A stretch of 64,000 nt of DNA, from contig NZ_PHHA01000020.1 of NCBI RefSeq assembly GCF_002795425.1, forward strand, positions 62,001-126,000. The letters are read 5' to 3'. A model generated the notes under the pieces. That model was not told the origin of the DNA and ran no database searches. It saw only the letters and a list, made by a program, of their open reading frames with translations. The stretch comes from Conservatibacter flavescens. GTDB lineage: Bacteria > Pseudomonadota > Gammaproteobacteria > Enterobacterales > Pasteurellaceae. Below, piece after piece: positions 55,629 to 64,000 of this stretch. The first letter of the stretch is position 1, and each line of letters starts with the position of its first letter. Position numbers and translations under genes: made by a program.

Positions 55629-56435
55629 ATGACTGAGCGAACTGCAAATATCCACCCAAGCGCAAAAATTCACCCAAGTGCAATTGTAGAAGATGGCGCT
55701 AAAATTGGCGAGAATGTGGTAATTGGGCCGTTTTGTATTGTGGAACATACTGTAGAAATCGGTAAAGGAACAATATTACATTCTCATGTGGTTGTAAAAG
55801 GGCATACTACGATTGGTGAAGACAATCAAATCTTCCAATTCGCCAGTATTGGGGAAGTTAACCAAGACCTCAAATATCAAGGTGAACAAACGAAAACCAT
55901 CATTGGCAATCGTAATCGTATTCGTGAAAGTGTGACGATCCATCGTGGAACAGTACAAGGTGGCTGTGTTACACGTATCGGCGATGACAATTTATTTATG
56001 ATTAATGCACATATTGCGCATGATTGTAAAATTAAAAATCGTTGTATTTTGGCAAATAATGCCACCCTGGCAGGACATGTAGAGCTAGATGATTTCGTTA
56101 TTGTGGGTGGAATGTCTGCGATTCATCAATTTGTCATTGTAGGCGCTCATGTGATGTTAGGCGGCGGTTCAATGGTCAGCCAGGATGTACCGCCTTATGT
56201 GATGGCGCAAGGCAATCATGCTCAGCCTTTTGGTGTGAATATTGAAGGTTTAAAACGTCGTGGGTTTGAAAAATCGACTTTGCATGCAATTCGTAATGTA
56301 TATAAATTAATTTATCGTAGTGGAAAAACCTTAGAAGAAGTGATGCCGGAAATTGAACAGTTTGCTGAACAGGACTCCGCTATTAGTTTCTTTATTGAGT
56401 TTTTCAAACGCTCAACGCGTGGAATCATTCGTTAA
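55629..56435 (+). CDS. lpxA: UDP-N-acetylglucosamine O-acyltransferase
   Basis: First step of lipid A synthesis. The 268-residue protein has a left-handed beta helix (about 1-190; [20 protein letters not shown]), the catalytic histidine in [17 protein letters not shown] (about residues 119-135) and a helical C-terminal domain. It is slightly longer than E. coli LpxA (262) at the N-terminus, where [10 protein letters not shown] duplicates a strand. Ends in a terminator. Confidence 0.97.
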   Translation: MTERTANIHPSAKIHPSAIVEDGAKIGENVVIGPFCIVEHTVEIGKGTILHSHVVVKGHTTIGEDNQIFQFASIGEVNQDLKYQGEQTKTIIGNRNRIRESVTIHRGTVQGGCVTRIGDDNLFMINAHIAHDCKIKNRCILANNATLAGHVELDDFVIVGGMSAIHQFVIVGAHVMLGGGSMVSQDVPPYVMAQGNHAQPFGVNIEGLKRRGFEKSTLHAIRNVYKLIYRSGKTLEEVMPEIEQFAEQDSAISFFIEFFKRSTRGIIR

Positions 56436-56443
56436 TTCTTAAC

Positions 56444-56461
56444 AGGCGGGAGAACCCGCCT
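56444..56461 (+). terminator. lpxA intrinsic terminator
   Basis: AGGCGGG (56444-56450), loop AGAA, CCCGCCT (56455-56461), then ATTTCATTTCTTCTC. It lies 9 bases after the lpxA stop and before lpxB, so lpxB may be read by leak-through or from its own promoter. Confidence 0.8.
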
Positions 56462-56500
56462 ATTTCATTTCTTCTCTTTATCTATTGAGGCCTTTTTTCT

Positions 56501-57667
56501 ATGCAGAATAATTCACCGACTATTGCTATTGTCGCAGGGGAGATCTCAGGGGATATTTTAGGCGCAGGCTTGATCCGCTCACTGAAAATGACATATCCAA
56601 ATGCACGTTTTATTGGCATTGCAGGGCCGCAAATGCTGGCTGAAGGGTGTGAAACGCTGGTGGATATGGAAGAAATCGCGGTGATGGGATTAACTGAGGT
56701 TGTGAAACATCTGGCTAGATTATTGAAGATTCGTCGCCACGTGATTAATACGATGTTAACGGAGAAGCCGGATATTTTTATTGGCATTGATGCTCCAGAT
56801 TTTAATTTGGATATTGAGTTGAAATTAAAACAGCATGGTATCAAAACTATTCATTATGTTAGTCCATCAGTTTGGGCATGGCGACAAAATCGAATTCATA
56901 AAATTGCGCGCGCAACAAATTTAGTTTTGGCCTTTCTTCCTTTTGAGAAGGCTTTTTATGACAAGTTTAATGTGCCATGTCGTTTTGTGGGTCATACAAT
57001 GGCCGATGGAATAGCATTAAAGCCCGATCGTTTACAGGCTTGTCGATTGCTGAATCTGGATCCGCAAAAACGTTATTTAGCCATATTGCCAGGTAGTCGA
57101 GCGGCAGAGTTAGAATTTCTGTCTGAGCCTTTTTTACAAGCTGCACAATTGTTGGCTCAGCAATTTCCGGATGTTCAATATTTAGTACCGTTGGTGAATG
57201 AAAAACGACGGGCATATTTTGAACAGATAAAGGCTAAAATAGCGCCTGAATTAGATATGATTTTATTAGATGGCCACGCTCGTCAAGCGATGATTGTGGC
57301 TGAAGCGACGTTATTGGCATCTGGCACTGCCGCTTTAGAGGCAATGCTTTGTAAATCGCCAATGGTAGTCGGATATCGCATGAAGAAAACAACTTATTTT
57401 CTCGCAAAACGTCTAGTCAAAACGCCTTATATTGCTTTACCTAATCTTTTAGCTGGTGAGATGCTTGTACCAGAAATGATTCAAGATGACTGCACAGGGG
57501 AAAAATTAGCTGCACAGCTTGCACCGTTTTTTGAACATTCAGAAAGCGCGTTACAATATCGTCATGGGCTAATTCAACGCTTTACCGATTTACACCGTTT
57601 AATTCAATGTGATGCAGATAAGCAAGCAGCGCAGGCTGTGACGGATTTACTTAAAGAGGTGGCATAA
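56501..57667 (+). CDS. lpxB: Lipid-A-disaccharide synthase
   Basis: GT19-family transferase joining UDP-diacylglucosamine with lipid X to make the lipid A disaccharide. The 388-residue protein has [20 protein letters not shown] (about residues 8-27), [17 protein letters not shown] (about 119-135) and [12 protein letters not shown] (about 193-204), plus [13 protein letters not shown]. Its stop overlaps the rnhB start. Confidence 0.97.
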   Translation: MQNNSPTIAIVAGEISGDILGAGLIRSLKMTYPNARFIGIAGPQMLAEGCETLVDMEEIAVMGLTEVVKHLARLLKIRRHVINTMLTEKPDIFIGIDAPDFNLDIELKLKQHGIKTIHYVSPSVWAWRQNRIHKIARATNLVLAFLPFEKAFYDKFNVPCRFVGHTMADGIALKPDRLQACRLLNLDPQKRYLAILPGSRAAELEFLSEPFLQAAQLLAQQFPDVQYLVPLVNEKRRAYFEQIKAKIAPELDMILLDGHARQAMIVAEATLLASGTAALEAMLCKSPMVVGYRMKKTTYFLAKRLVKTPYIALPNLLAGEMLVPEMIQDDCTGEKLAAQLAPFFEHSESALQYRHGLIQRFTDLHRLIQCDADKQAAQAVTDLLKEVA

Positions 57668-58254
57668 TGACAACATTTGTCTACCCGCCTTATGAGCTTA
57701 TTGCTGGCGTGGATGAGGTAGGGCGAGGTCCTTTAGTTGGAGCCGTAGTGACAGCTGCAGTGATCTTGGATCCTCGTTATCCTATTGAAGGACTCACGGA
57801 TTCTAAAAAGCTCAGTGAAAAAAAACGACAAGCTTTAGCAGAAGAAATTAAAGACAAGGCGTTGGCTTGGGCTTTAGGGCGAGCAGAGCCAGAAGAAATA
57901 GACCGTTTGAATATTTTACATGCGACAATGCTTGCAATGGAAAGAGCGGTAAAAAATTTAAAAATTTTACCGCACTTCGTGTTAGTCGATGGTAACAGAA
58001 TACCGCAATGGGCGTACCCTGCATTGGCGGTAGTTAAAGGAGATAGCCTTGTCCCAGAAATTAGCGCCGCTTCAATTCTCGCAAAAGTTGCGCGAGATGA
58101 GGAAATGTCAGCATTGGATTTACAGTACCCTCAATATGGTTTTGCTCAACATAAAGGTTATCCCACTCAGTTGCATTTAGCAAAACTCGCAGAATTTGGG
58201 CCGCTTGATGTCCATCGTAAAAGTTTTGCACCAGTGAAAAAGTTTTTAGGCTAG
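57667..58254 (+). CDS. rnhB: Ribonuclease HII
   Basis: Removes ribonucleotides embedded in DNA. The 195-residue protein has the catalytic motifs [16 protein letters not shown] (about residues 14-29, Asp-Glu), [12 protein letters not shown] (about 43-54), FVLVDGN (Asp, about 104-110) and [13 protein letters not shown]. The ATG overlaps the lpxB stop (TAATG). An imperfect USS pair in the gene (57942-57977) encodes part of [13 protein letters not shown]. Confidence 0.96.
   Translation: MTTFVYPPYELIAGVDEVGRGPLVGAVVTAAVILDPRYPIEGLTDSKKLSEKKRQALAEEIKDKALAWALGRAEPEEIDRLNILHATMLAMERAVKNLKILPHFVLVDGNRIPQWAYPALAVVKGDSLVPEISAASILAKVARDEEMSALDLQYPQYGFAQHKGYPTQLHLAKLAEFGPLDVHRKSFAPVKKFLG
57942..57977. 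repeat. Near-USS/USS inverted pair inside rnhB
   Basis: AAGAGCGGT (57942-57950, one mismatch) faces ACCGCACTT (57969-57977). The stem GCGGTAAAA/TTTTACCGC surrounds an A/T loop in the middle of the coding sequence. Confidence 0.7.
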
Positions 58255-58297
58255 TTTGACATGATTGAGTATTTTTCTCATAAAATTTTATATAATG

Positions 58298-58316
58298 AAC
58301 GGCGATATTCGCCGTT
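58298..58316 (+). terminator. rnhB intrinsic terminator
   Basis: AACGGCGA (58298-58305), loop TAT, TCGCCGTT (58309-58316), then TTTCTTTT. It lies between rnhB and the permease gene; a TATAAT at 58291-58296 touches its 5' side. Confidence 0.85.
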
Positions 58317-58336
58317 TTTCTTTTGAGGAAAGTCCC

Positions 58337-60202
58337 ATGCTACATCAAATATTTCATGAACACTTTAGCTTTTTATCAATGGATCTTTTATTGGTATTGC
58401 TGTTTCTTGTGGGAGCGATCATTTTATTTGTTAGCAATAAAATTCGCATGGATGTCGTCGCGTTATTAGTTATTCTCGCATTTTCATTAAGTGGCATTTT
58501 AACGGTCGAAGAAGTATTTGCGGGTTTTAGTGATCCCAATATCATTTTGATTGCCTTATTGTTCATTGTGGGGGAAGGGCTGGTTCGCACAGGGATAGCT
58601 TATCAGGTGAGCGAATGGCTCATGAAAGCGGCCAAAAATAGTGAAACAAAAGTCTTAATTTTATTGATGCTCGCTGTCGCATCTTTAGGCGCATTTATGA
58701 GTTCTACGGGGGTAGTGGCTATTTTCATTCCCGTAGTCCTGACCATTTGCCGTCAGATGAATATATCTCCTCGTCGTTTAATGATGCCTTTAAGTATGGC
58801 TGGGTTAATTAGCGGTATGATGACATTGATTGCCACAGCACCTAACTTAGTCGTAAATAGTGAATTGATTCGAGCGCATCTTCCTCGTCTGAGCTTTTTC
58901 TCTTTTACCCCTATCGGTTTATTGATTTTATTGTTAGGGATTATTTACATGTTAGTGGTGAGACGTTGGTTATCTGATGCTTCTGATGACATGTTAGAGA
59001 CAACCAAAAAGCTATCAATCAGTGATTTTGTCGCAGAATATGGGCTAGCTGGGCGCTCAACTTGTTTGGTTATTCGAGAGGGATCGCCTTTTATTGGTAA
59101 ACGTTTAGACGAATTACATTTGCGCACACAGTTTAATATGGACATTATTTCCATTGAACGCTGGCGACGTTTTCGACCTATTTCTGTCAGTGCATTCGGG
59201 ACGACAGAATTAAAGGAAAAGGATATTTTACTGATTGATATCAATGATCCTGAATTTATCCTAGCTGATTTTTGTGAACAATATAATTTAGCCGTAGCAG
59301 AAGTGGGAGCGGGTTATTATGCTCGTCAAGCGAAGTTAATTGGTATGGTAGAGATTACCCCAGTACCTAGCTCAAACATTGTGGGAAAAACGGCGAGTGA
59401 ACTACGTATTCGCTCGGTTTATGGTTTAAATGTGCTTGGAATAAAACGTGATGGGGAAATCTTAACAGACGATATTTCTCATCAACCATTCAAAATGGGG
59501 GACTTATTATTAGTCATGGGAGAGTGGCGTCTAATTGAAGCCATGCGCAATCAAACCAAAGATTTTTTTATGTTGAATTATCCAATGGAGATAGAAAAAG
59601 CGTCTCCAGCAAGTTCACAAGCACCTTATGCTTTATTATCAATTAGCTTAATGGTGTTGTTAATGGTATCAGGCTGGGTTCCCAATGTCATCGCGGCACT
59701 GATTGCTTGTTTATGTTTAGCGAAGTTTCGTTGTGTTGATGCCAAAAGCGCTTATGACTCAATCCATTGGGCGAGTTTGATCTTGATTGTTGGAATGATG
59801 CCTTTTTCTCTCGCCTTACAAAAAACTGGCGGTGTCAGCCTGATTGTTGATGGCATGATGAACTTAGTGGGAGATTGGGGACATCACGGTATTTTAATGA
59901 TCTTATTTATTCTTTGTGCAGGAGTGGGATTATTTATTTCTAATACGGCAACAGCTATTTTAATGGCGCCTATTGCGATTAATTTAGCAGAACACCTAAA
60001 TGCCTCTGCACTACCTTTTGCAATGACCGTGGCAATAGCCGCTTCAGCCGCATTTATGACACCCGTTTCTTCACCAGTAAATACGATGGTACTTGGCCCA
60101 GGAGGTTATAAATTTATAGACTTTATCAAGGTAGGAGTACCGTTCACATTCATTGTGATGTTAGTCACTGTATTTATAGTACCGATATTATTTCCGTTTT
60201 AA
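58337..60202 (+). CDS. SLC13-family permease with two TrkA-C domains
   Basis: A 621-residue divalent-anion:sodium symporter family protein. I chose ATG 58337 because GAGGAA precedes it by seven bases; the upstream ATGs at 58265 and 58295 fall in the terminator region. It has N-terminal helices (about 1-190), two cytosolic RCK_C/TrkA-C domains (about 195-370; FIGKRLDELHLRTQFNMDII and VGKTASELRIRSVYGLNVLG) and C-terminal helices with SNTATAILMAPIAINLAEHL and a FMTPVSSPVNTMVLGPGGY signature. Related proteins carry sulfate, dicarboxylates or similar anions; the substrate is not known. Confidence 0.87.
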   Translation: MLHQIFHEHFSFLSMDLLLVLLFLVGAIILFVSNKIRMDVVALLVILAFSLSGILTVEEVFAGFSDPNIILIALLFIVGEGLVRTGIAYQVSEWLMKAAKNSETKVLILLMLAVASLGAFMSSTGVVAIFIPVVLTICRQMNISPRRLMMPLSMAGLISGMMTLIATAPNLVVNSELIRAHLPRLSFFSFTPIGLLILLLGIIYMLVVRRWLSDASDDMLETTKKLSISDFVAEYGLAGRSTCLVIREGSPFIGKRLDELHLRTQFNMDIISIERWRRFRPISVSAFGTTELKEKDILLIDINDPEFILADFCEQYNLAVAEVGAGYYARQAKLIGMVEITPVPSSNIVGKTASELRIRSVYGLNVLGIKRDGEILTDDISHQPFKMGDLLLVMGEWRLIEAMRNQTKDFFMLNYPMEIEKASPASSQAPYALLSISLMVLLMVSGWVPNVIAALIACLCLAKFRCVDAKSAYDSIHWASLILIVGMMPFSLALQKTGGVSLIVDGMMNLVGDWGHHGILMILFILCAGVGLFISNTATAILMAPIAINLAEHLNASALPFAMTVAIAASAAFMTPVSSPVNTMVLGPGGYKFIDFIKVGVPFTFIVMLVTVFIVPILFPF

Positions 60203-60294
60203 TTAAACGTTATCACGTGTTTCTAGTTGGGAATGATTGTTAAAGTGTCTATTTTGAGCGAAAGATAATTTATGATTGAGCTGTATAGTAGACA

Positions 60295-60351
60295 AAAATG
60301 CGGGAACAAGATGTAGTAACACCTTATACTACAAGGGCAACCCGCACTTTT
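60295..60351. terminator. Bidirectional hairpin between the permease gene and zitB
   Basis: TGCGGG (60299-60304) and CCCGCA (60341-60346) form an outer stem with A- and T-rich flanks, and TGTAGTA/TACTACA (60312-60318, 60326-60332) an inner one. The outer arms look like worn uptake signals (CCCGCACTTTT). The genes on both sides are convergent. Confidence 0.6.
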
Positions 60352-60378
60352 GAAATATGAATATCCCCGCACTTTTTG

Positions 60379-61338
60379 TTAATGTTGATGTGCGTGATGG
60401 TTATGATTGTCATGCATTTTGCAGTGTAGCTGTTCGTTATGGCCATGCTCTTGGCTTTCCATTTGCAGTGTGGCATGGTGGATTCCATAATGTTGTAGGA
60501 GGTGTTCGATCTCCTGACGTATGTTTTGGGCCTGGTGAACAGTCATGTTTCCATCGACAACAATGTGTGCGGAAAGGAGATGTTGCTGGCTTGTGAGTGT
60601 CCAGAGGTGAAAATCGTGAATATTTTCTACACCTTTTACCTGTTGTATTTCAGTGATGAGTTTACTTTGGTCGATATGTTTGGGAGCGCCTTGCATTAAA
60701 ATATGGAGGGTGCTTTTAATCACATTGAAGCCACTATTGGCAATCAGTAGGGAAACGAAAATACTGATAAGTGGGTCGGCTATTCTCCAGTCAAAAAATA
60801 ATATACATAATGCCGCAATAATGGCACCAATTGAACCGAGTAGATCGCTTAAAACATGAAGATAGGCACTTTTCATGTTTAAGTTTTCTTCTATGTCGCT
60901 ATGACGGTGCATATACCATGCGATAATGAGGTTGACTAATAAGCCGAGAATACTCACCACGAGCATACCTTGACTGGCAACTTGGGGTGGGTTGCTAAAA
61001 CGAGTGACTGCTTCGATAATAATGAAGACGGCGATGATTATTAGGGTTAAGCCGTTGAGTAGCGCGAACAGGATTTCAGCGCGTTTATAGCCAAATGTTT
61101 GATGGTGATTACTCGCCTTTTTGCCTAGTTTAAATGCTAATAAGGAAAATCCGAGAGCAAGGGCATCTGATAGCATATGACCAGCATCAGATAACAGGGC
61201 AAGAGAGCCGGTGATAAAGCCGGCGATGATTTCAACCAGCATAAACGAGGCAATGACGATCAGTGAAACTTTGAGTACTTGTTGGTTTATGTCGTGTCCA
61301 TGATGGTGTCCAGCATGGTTGTGCGTATGATGGTTCAT
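60379..61338 (-). CDS. zitB: Cation diffusion facilitator, ZitB-like zinc exporter
   Basis: A 319-residue inner-membrane efflux protein with six helices and the CDF site motifs LLSDAGHMLSDALAL (about residues 48-62) and AYLHVLSDLLGSIGA (about 155-169). Both ends are histidine-rich (MNHHTHNHAGHHHGH at the N-terminus and MHDNHNHHAHQH at the C-terminus), suggesting zinc binding. Its start overlaps the pdxR stop by four bases, so it is translated from the pdxR transcript. Confidence 0.9.
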   Translation of the reverse strand: MNHHTHNHAGHHHGHDINQQVLKVSLIVIASFMLVEIIAGFITGSLALLSDAGHMLSDALALGFSLLAFKLGKKASNHHQTFGYKRAEILFALLNGLTLIIIAVFIIIEAVTRFSNPPQVASQGMLVVSILGLLVNLIIAWYMHRHSDIEENLNMKSAYLHVLSDLLGSIGAIIAALCILFFDWRIADPLISIFVSLLIANSGFNVIKSTLHILMQGAPKHIDQSKLITEIQQVKGVENIHDFHLWTLTSQQHLLSAHIVVDGNMTVHQAQNIRQEIEHLLQHYGIHHATLQMESQEHGHNEQLHCKMHDNHNHHAHQH

Positions 61339-62747
61339 GGGGTTTCCTCTTGATTGATAAAAATTGTGATTAATTTTTTGACCGCACTTTCTAACGCTTG
61401 TTCAGTGAGATTGCCGAATCCTAAAGAAAATAAGCATTTTTGTTGAAAATAAACGGGATACAGTTTTATTTTTTCTTGTTCTGCGCGTTGGGTAATATGT
61501 TCAACACTACGTTGCTCATTGATTAATTCAATGAGCAAATAGACGCCACAGTGTTCACCATAATAGCGAATTTTGTGGGAATATGGTTGGAATAGTTGGC
61601 ACAGCAAAGCCATTTTTTTACGATAAATTTTACGCATGCGATGAATATGTTTTTCAAATTCGCCTTGTTGCATAAATTGAGCCAAGCGTTGTTGCTCAAA
61701 GCGCGATACGCTGCAATTAAAAAAGCCACAATATTGTTGGTAATCCGCTAATAAGGATTTGGGCAACACCATAAATGCCGTGCGCAGTGAAGGCATAAAT
61801 AGCTTTGAAAAGGAACCAAAATAAATCACTTTTTCCTGCACATCAAGGCTCTGTAAGGCTGGGATTGGCTTGCCTTGATATCGAAACTCACTATCGTAGT
61901 CATCTTCAATTAGGTATCGATCCGGTGCGGCATTTGCCCATTCTAGTAATTGTTGGCGTTGGCTAATGCTAATGGGCGTGCCGAAGGGGTATATGTGTGC
62001 TGGAGTGATATAGGCAACATTAGCTTGGTATTGATATAATTCAGCAATATTTAATTGATAATTATCAGCGGATAAGGAGAGTTTTATCGTTTGTTTTTGG
62101 TAACTGTGTAATATTTTTTCTACAGAGTGATAACCATGAGATTCCATAGCATAGGAAAAATCCCGTTGTGGATAGCGTTGATTAAATAACAGAATTAATT
62201 GCTGTAGACAGTTTTCAATACCCGCACCAATAATAATTTGTTCGGGTTCACAATAGACTCCTCTAGAGGCCGCTAAATAATGGGCAATTTCGCTTCTTAA
62301 ATTTAAATCTCCTTGTTTTTCGCCTAAAGCTAAGAGATGTTTTTGTGATTTTTGTAAAATATATCGACCGCACTTTTGCCAACGTAGGAAAGGGAAATGT
62401 TGGGTATCAATATAATTTGGATTTAAATCATATTGAATATCATTAGGTGGAGAAAAGTGCGGTCGATTTTGGTAAATTTTTGTTGATGAGAATTGGAGTT
62501 CAGCTTGAAAAGAAACAAAAAAACCTCGTCGCGCTTTAGATTCTATATAACCCTCTGCTTGTAATTGCATATAGGCACTTTCCACCGTGTTTTGGCTGAT
62601 CTGTAAAAACTCGCACAATTGTCGTTTCGATGGCAATTTTTCTCCAAGTTGTAATTGTTGTTGATGAATGGCTAGGCGGATTTGTTGGTAAAGCTGCAAA
62701 TACAGTGGACAGGGATCTTGCTTGTTCAAATGATAACTCAATTTCAT
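61335..62747 (-). CDS. pdxR: PdxR, MocR-type PLP-dependent transcription regulator
   Basis: A 470-residue fusion of a GntR-type winged helix (about residues 8-75; GEKLPSKRQLCEFLQISQNT) with an aspartate-aminotransferase-like domain (about 100-465; the PLP lysine lies in FGSFSKLFMPSLRTAF, and YLIEDDYDSEFRY is clear). Such proteins sense pyridoxal phosphate and control pdxST, which is divergently placed here. I chose ATG 62747, with GAGG six bases upstream; ATGs at 62759 and 62780 have none. Three exact USS lie inside. Confidence 0.92.
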   Translation of the reverse strand: MKLSYHLNKQDPCPLYLQLYQQIRLAIHQQQLQLGEKLPSKRQLCEFLQISQNTVESAYMQLQAEGYIESKARRGFFVSFQAELQFSSTKIYQNRPHFSPPNDIQYDLNPNYIDTQHFPFLRWQKCGRYILQKSQKHLLALGEKQGDLNLRSEIAHYLAASRGVYCEPEQIIIGAGIENCLQQLILLFNQRYPQRDFSYAMESHGYHSVEKILHSYQKQTIKLSLSADNYQLNIAELYQYQANVAYITPAHIYPFGTPISISQRQQLLEWANAAPDRYLIEDDYDSEFRYQGKPIPALQSLDVQEKVIYFGSFSKLFMPSLRTAFMVLPKSLLADYQQYCGFFNCSVSRFEQQRLAQFMQQGEFEKHIHRMRKIYRKKMALLCQLFQPYSHKIRYYGEHCGVYLLIELINEQRSVEHITQRAEQEKIKLYPVYFQQKCLFSLGFGNLTEQALESAVKKLITIFINQEETP

Positions 62748-62849
62748 TGCTGACCTCATTAAAATGTTTGATTTTGACACTTTTAATGCTGCCTGATTAT
62801 AGCAAAAATAACGCTGTTTTAAATAATGACATTATAAAGGAGAATAAAA

Positions 62850-63737
62850 ATGACAATATTAACAGGGTCAGATGTGGTAAAACGAGGTATGGCACAAATG
62901 CAAAAAGGCGGTGTGATTATGGATGTGGTGAATGCTGAACAAGCTCGCATTGCCGAAGCTGCAGGTGCTGTTGCGGTAATGGCATTGGAACGTGTGCCTT
63001 CTGATATCCGCGCAGCCGGTGGGGTCGCTCGTATGGCAAATCCTCGCATTGTACGCGAAGTCATGACGGCAGTGTCTATTCCAGTTATGGCAAAGGCGCG
63101 TATCGGACATATTACTGAAGCGCGAGTTTTGGAAGCAATGGGTGTCGATTATATTGATGAAAGCGAAGTATTAACGCCTGCTGATGAAGAGTTTCATTTA
63201 CTGAAAAGCGAGTTTACGGTGCCTGTTGTCTGCGGTTGTCGTGATTTGGGAGAAGCCTTACGCCGTATTGGTGAAGGGGCATCGATGTTGCGAACGAAAG
63301 GCGAGCCGGGTACAGGAAATATTGTAGAAGCTGTACGTCATATGCGGAAAGTGAATGGGCAAGTGCGTAAAGTGGTTGCGATGAGCGATGATGAATTAAT
63401 GACAGAAGCGAAAAACTTAGGGGCGCCATTCGAATTATTATTACAAATTAAACAATTAGGTAAATTACCTGTGGTTAATTTTGCTGCAGGTGGTGTGGCC
63501 ACGCCTGCGGATGCGGCCTTGATGATGGAGTTAGGTGCTGATGGTGTATTTGTGGGCTCTGGGATTTTTAAGGCGGAAAATCCAGAGAAATTTGCACGGG
63601 CTATTGTGCAGGCAACAACACATTATCAGGATTATGATCTGATCGCGCGTTTATCAGAAGAATTAGGTGAACCAATGAAAGGCTTAGATATCGCTCGTTT
63701 GGCACCAAATGACAGAATGCAAGAGCGTGGGTGGTAA
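62850..63737 (+). CDS. pdxS: Pyridoxal 5'-phosphate synthase subunit PdxS
   Basis: Synthase half of the DXP-independent vitamin B6 pathway, forming PLP from ribose 5-phosphate, glyceraldehyde 3-phosphate and ammonia. The 295-residue beta/alpha barrel has [20 protein letters not shown] (about residues 16-35), MAKARIGH with the catalytic lysine (about 80-87), [20 protein letters not shown] (about 144-163) and [27 protein letters not shown] precedes the ATG. It pairs with pdxT, whose glutaminase supplies ammonia. Confidence 0.98.
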   Translation: MTILTGSDVVKRGMAQMQKGGVIMDVVNAEQARIAEAAGAVAVMALERVPSDIRAAGGVARMANPRIVREVMTAVSIPVMAKARIGHITEARVLEAMGVDYIDESEVLTPADEEFHLLKSEFTVPVVCGCRDLGEALRRIGEGASMLRTKGEPGTGNIVEAVRHMRKVNGQVRKVVAMSDDELMTEAKNLGAPFELLLQIKQLGKLPVVNFAAGGVATPADAALMMELGADGVFVGSGIFKAENPEKFARAIVQATTHYQDYDLIARLSEELGEPMKGLDIARLAPNDRMQERGW

Positions 63738-63738
63738 C

Positions 63739-64000
63739 ATGAATCATGAGTATAGCCAATTCACAGTTGGAGTGTTGGCATTACAAGGAGCAGTAAGCGA
63801 GCACCTCCAACAAATTGAGAAATTAGGTGCTAAGGCTGTGGCTGTCAAAAACTGTGCACAATTGAATGAGATTGACGCGATAGTGTTGCCTGGTGGGGAA
63901 AGTACAGCTATTGGTAAACTCATGCGAAACAGTGGTTTTATTGATGCCATTCGTGATTTTTCACAGCAAGAAAAACCTATTTTCGGAACGTGCGCTGGAA
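63739..64000 (+). CDS. pdxT: Pyridoxal 5'-phosphate synthase glutaminase subunit PdxT, cut by window end
   Basis: The ATG at 63739 lies one base after the pdxS stop codon. The frame then encodes FTVGVLALQGAVSEHLQQIE, VLPGGESTAIGKLM and, at the very edge, PIFGTCAG, which holds the nucleophilic cysteine of the class I glutaminase. About 87 residues are visible of an expected 190 or so. The subunit hydrolyses glutamine and channels ammonia to PdxS. Confidence 0.95.
   Translation, partial: MNHEYSQFTVGVLALQGAVSEHLQQIEKLGAKAVAVKNCAQLNEIDAIVLPGGESTAIGKLMRNSGFIDAIRDFSQQEKPIFGTCAG

Noticed and set aside
58265-58336. Longer N-terminus for the SLC13 permease
   Set aside because: The extra codons cover the rnhB terminator; GAGGAA supports ATG 58337.

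Overview
The window is a 64 kb stretch of a gammaproteobacterial chromosome from the family Pasteurellaceae. Three things point there. First, the 9-mer AAGTGCGGT/ACCGCACTT, the Haemophilus influenzae-type DNA uptake signal sequence (USS), occurs about 34 times as an exact match, often as inverted pairs. Second, base composition is AT-rich. Third, the gene sequences and order resemble Pasteurella/Haemophilus throughout. Pasteurella multocida or a close relative is my best guess, but species is inference. I see no rRNA, tRNA, CRISPR array, insertion sequence or prophage. Gene density is very high; the longest stretch without an intact gene is about 300 bp (21440-21741), and it holds a gene remnant.

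Layout. 1-7.2 kb: a cut-off LysR regulator, phosphoglycerate mutase, the envC-yibQ pair, greB, and the envelope-stress operon rpoE-rseA-rseB-rseC (minus strand) with an evident sigma-E promoter, plus sdhE. 7.4-12.6 kb: tex, glnK-amtB (ammonium uptake), trmL, hslR. 12.8-21.4 kb: nudE, cysQ and a dispersed oxidative pentose phosphate cluster (zwf, pgl, gnd) interleaved with an FAH-family hydrolase, a frameshifted phzF-like gene, a family-2 glycosyltransferase and a YgeA-type racemase. 21.5-26.4 kb: a TusA-like remnant, recO (with an apparent AUC start), rlmD, relA, dgkA. 26.4-27.4 kb: a broken TPR/glycosyltransferase gene. 27.5-33.7 kb: fbaA and pgk, RNase T2, ferredoxin yfhL, yfiF, pssA. 33.8-39.8 kb: accessory metabolism: an MFS aromatic-acid-type transporter in an operon with the queuosine-precursor transporter yhhQ under a candidate preQ1-I riboswitch, a pirin, and a gltS-rraA operon opposite a LysR gene. 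40-58.3 kb: the conserved rpsB-tsf-pyrH-frr-dxr-uppS-cdsA-rseP-bamA-skp-lpxD-fabZ-lpxA-lpxB-rnhB run, interrupted between pyrH and frr by a Fur-box-preceded TonB-dependent receptor and a ChaN-like protein. 58.3-64 kb: an SLC13-type permease, zitB, and pdxR divergent from pdxS-pdxT (vitamin B6 synthesis; pdxT runs off the end).

The genes work together in several groups. RpoE, RseA, RseB, RseC and RseP form the sigma-E envelope-stress circuit, and its classic targets bamA, skp and lpxD are in the same window. lpxD-fabZ-lpxA-lpxB make the lipid A core. dxr-uppS supply the undecaprenyl carrier, and cdsA and pssA make phospholipids. The TonB receptor/ChaN pair looks like an iron- or haem-acquisition cassette inserted into this housekeeping block.

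The most interesting items are: the preQ1-I-like riboswitch driving a two-transporter operon; the gltS-rraA-LysR module, whose substrate is unknown; the recO AUC start; the receptor/ChaN insertion with its hexamer repeat in the signal peptide; two gene remnants and one frameshift; and several places where a terminator, promoter, Shine-Dalgarno sequence or USS pair shares bases with coding sequence. I did not find a clearly unprecedented multi-gene system.
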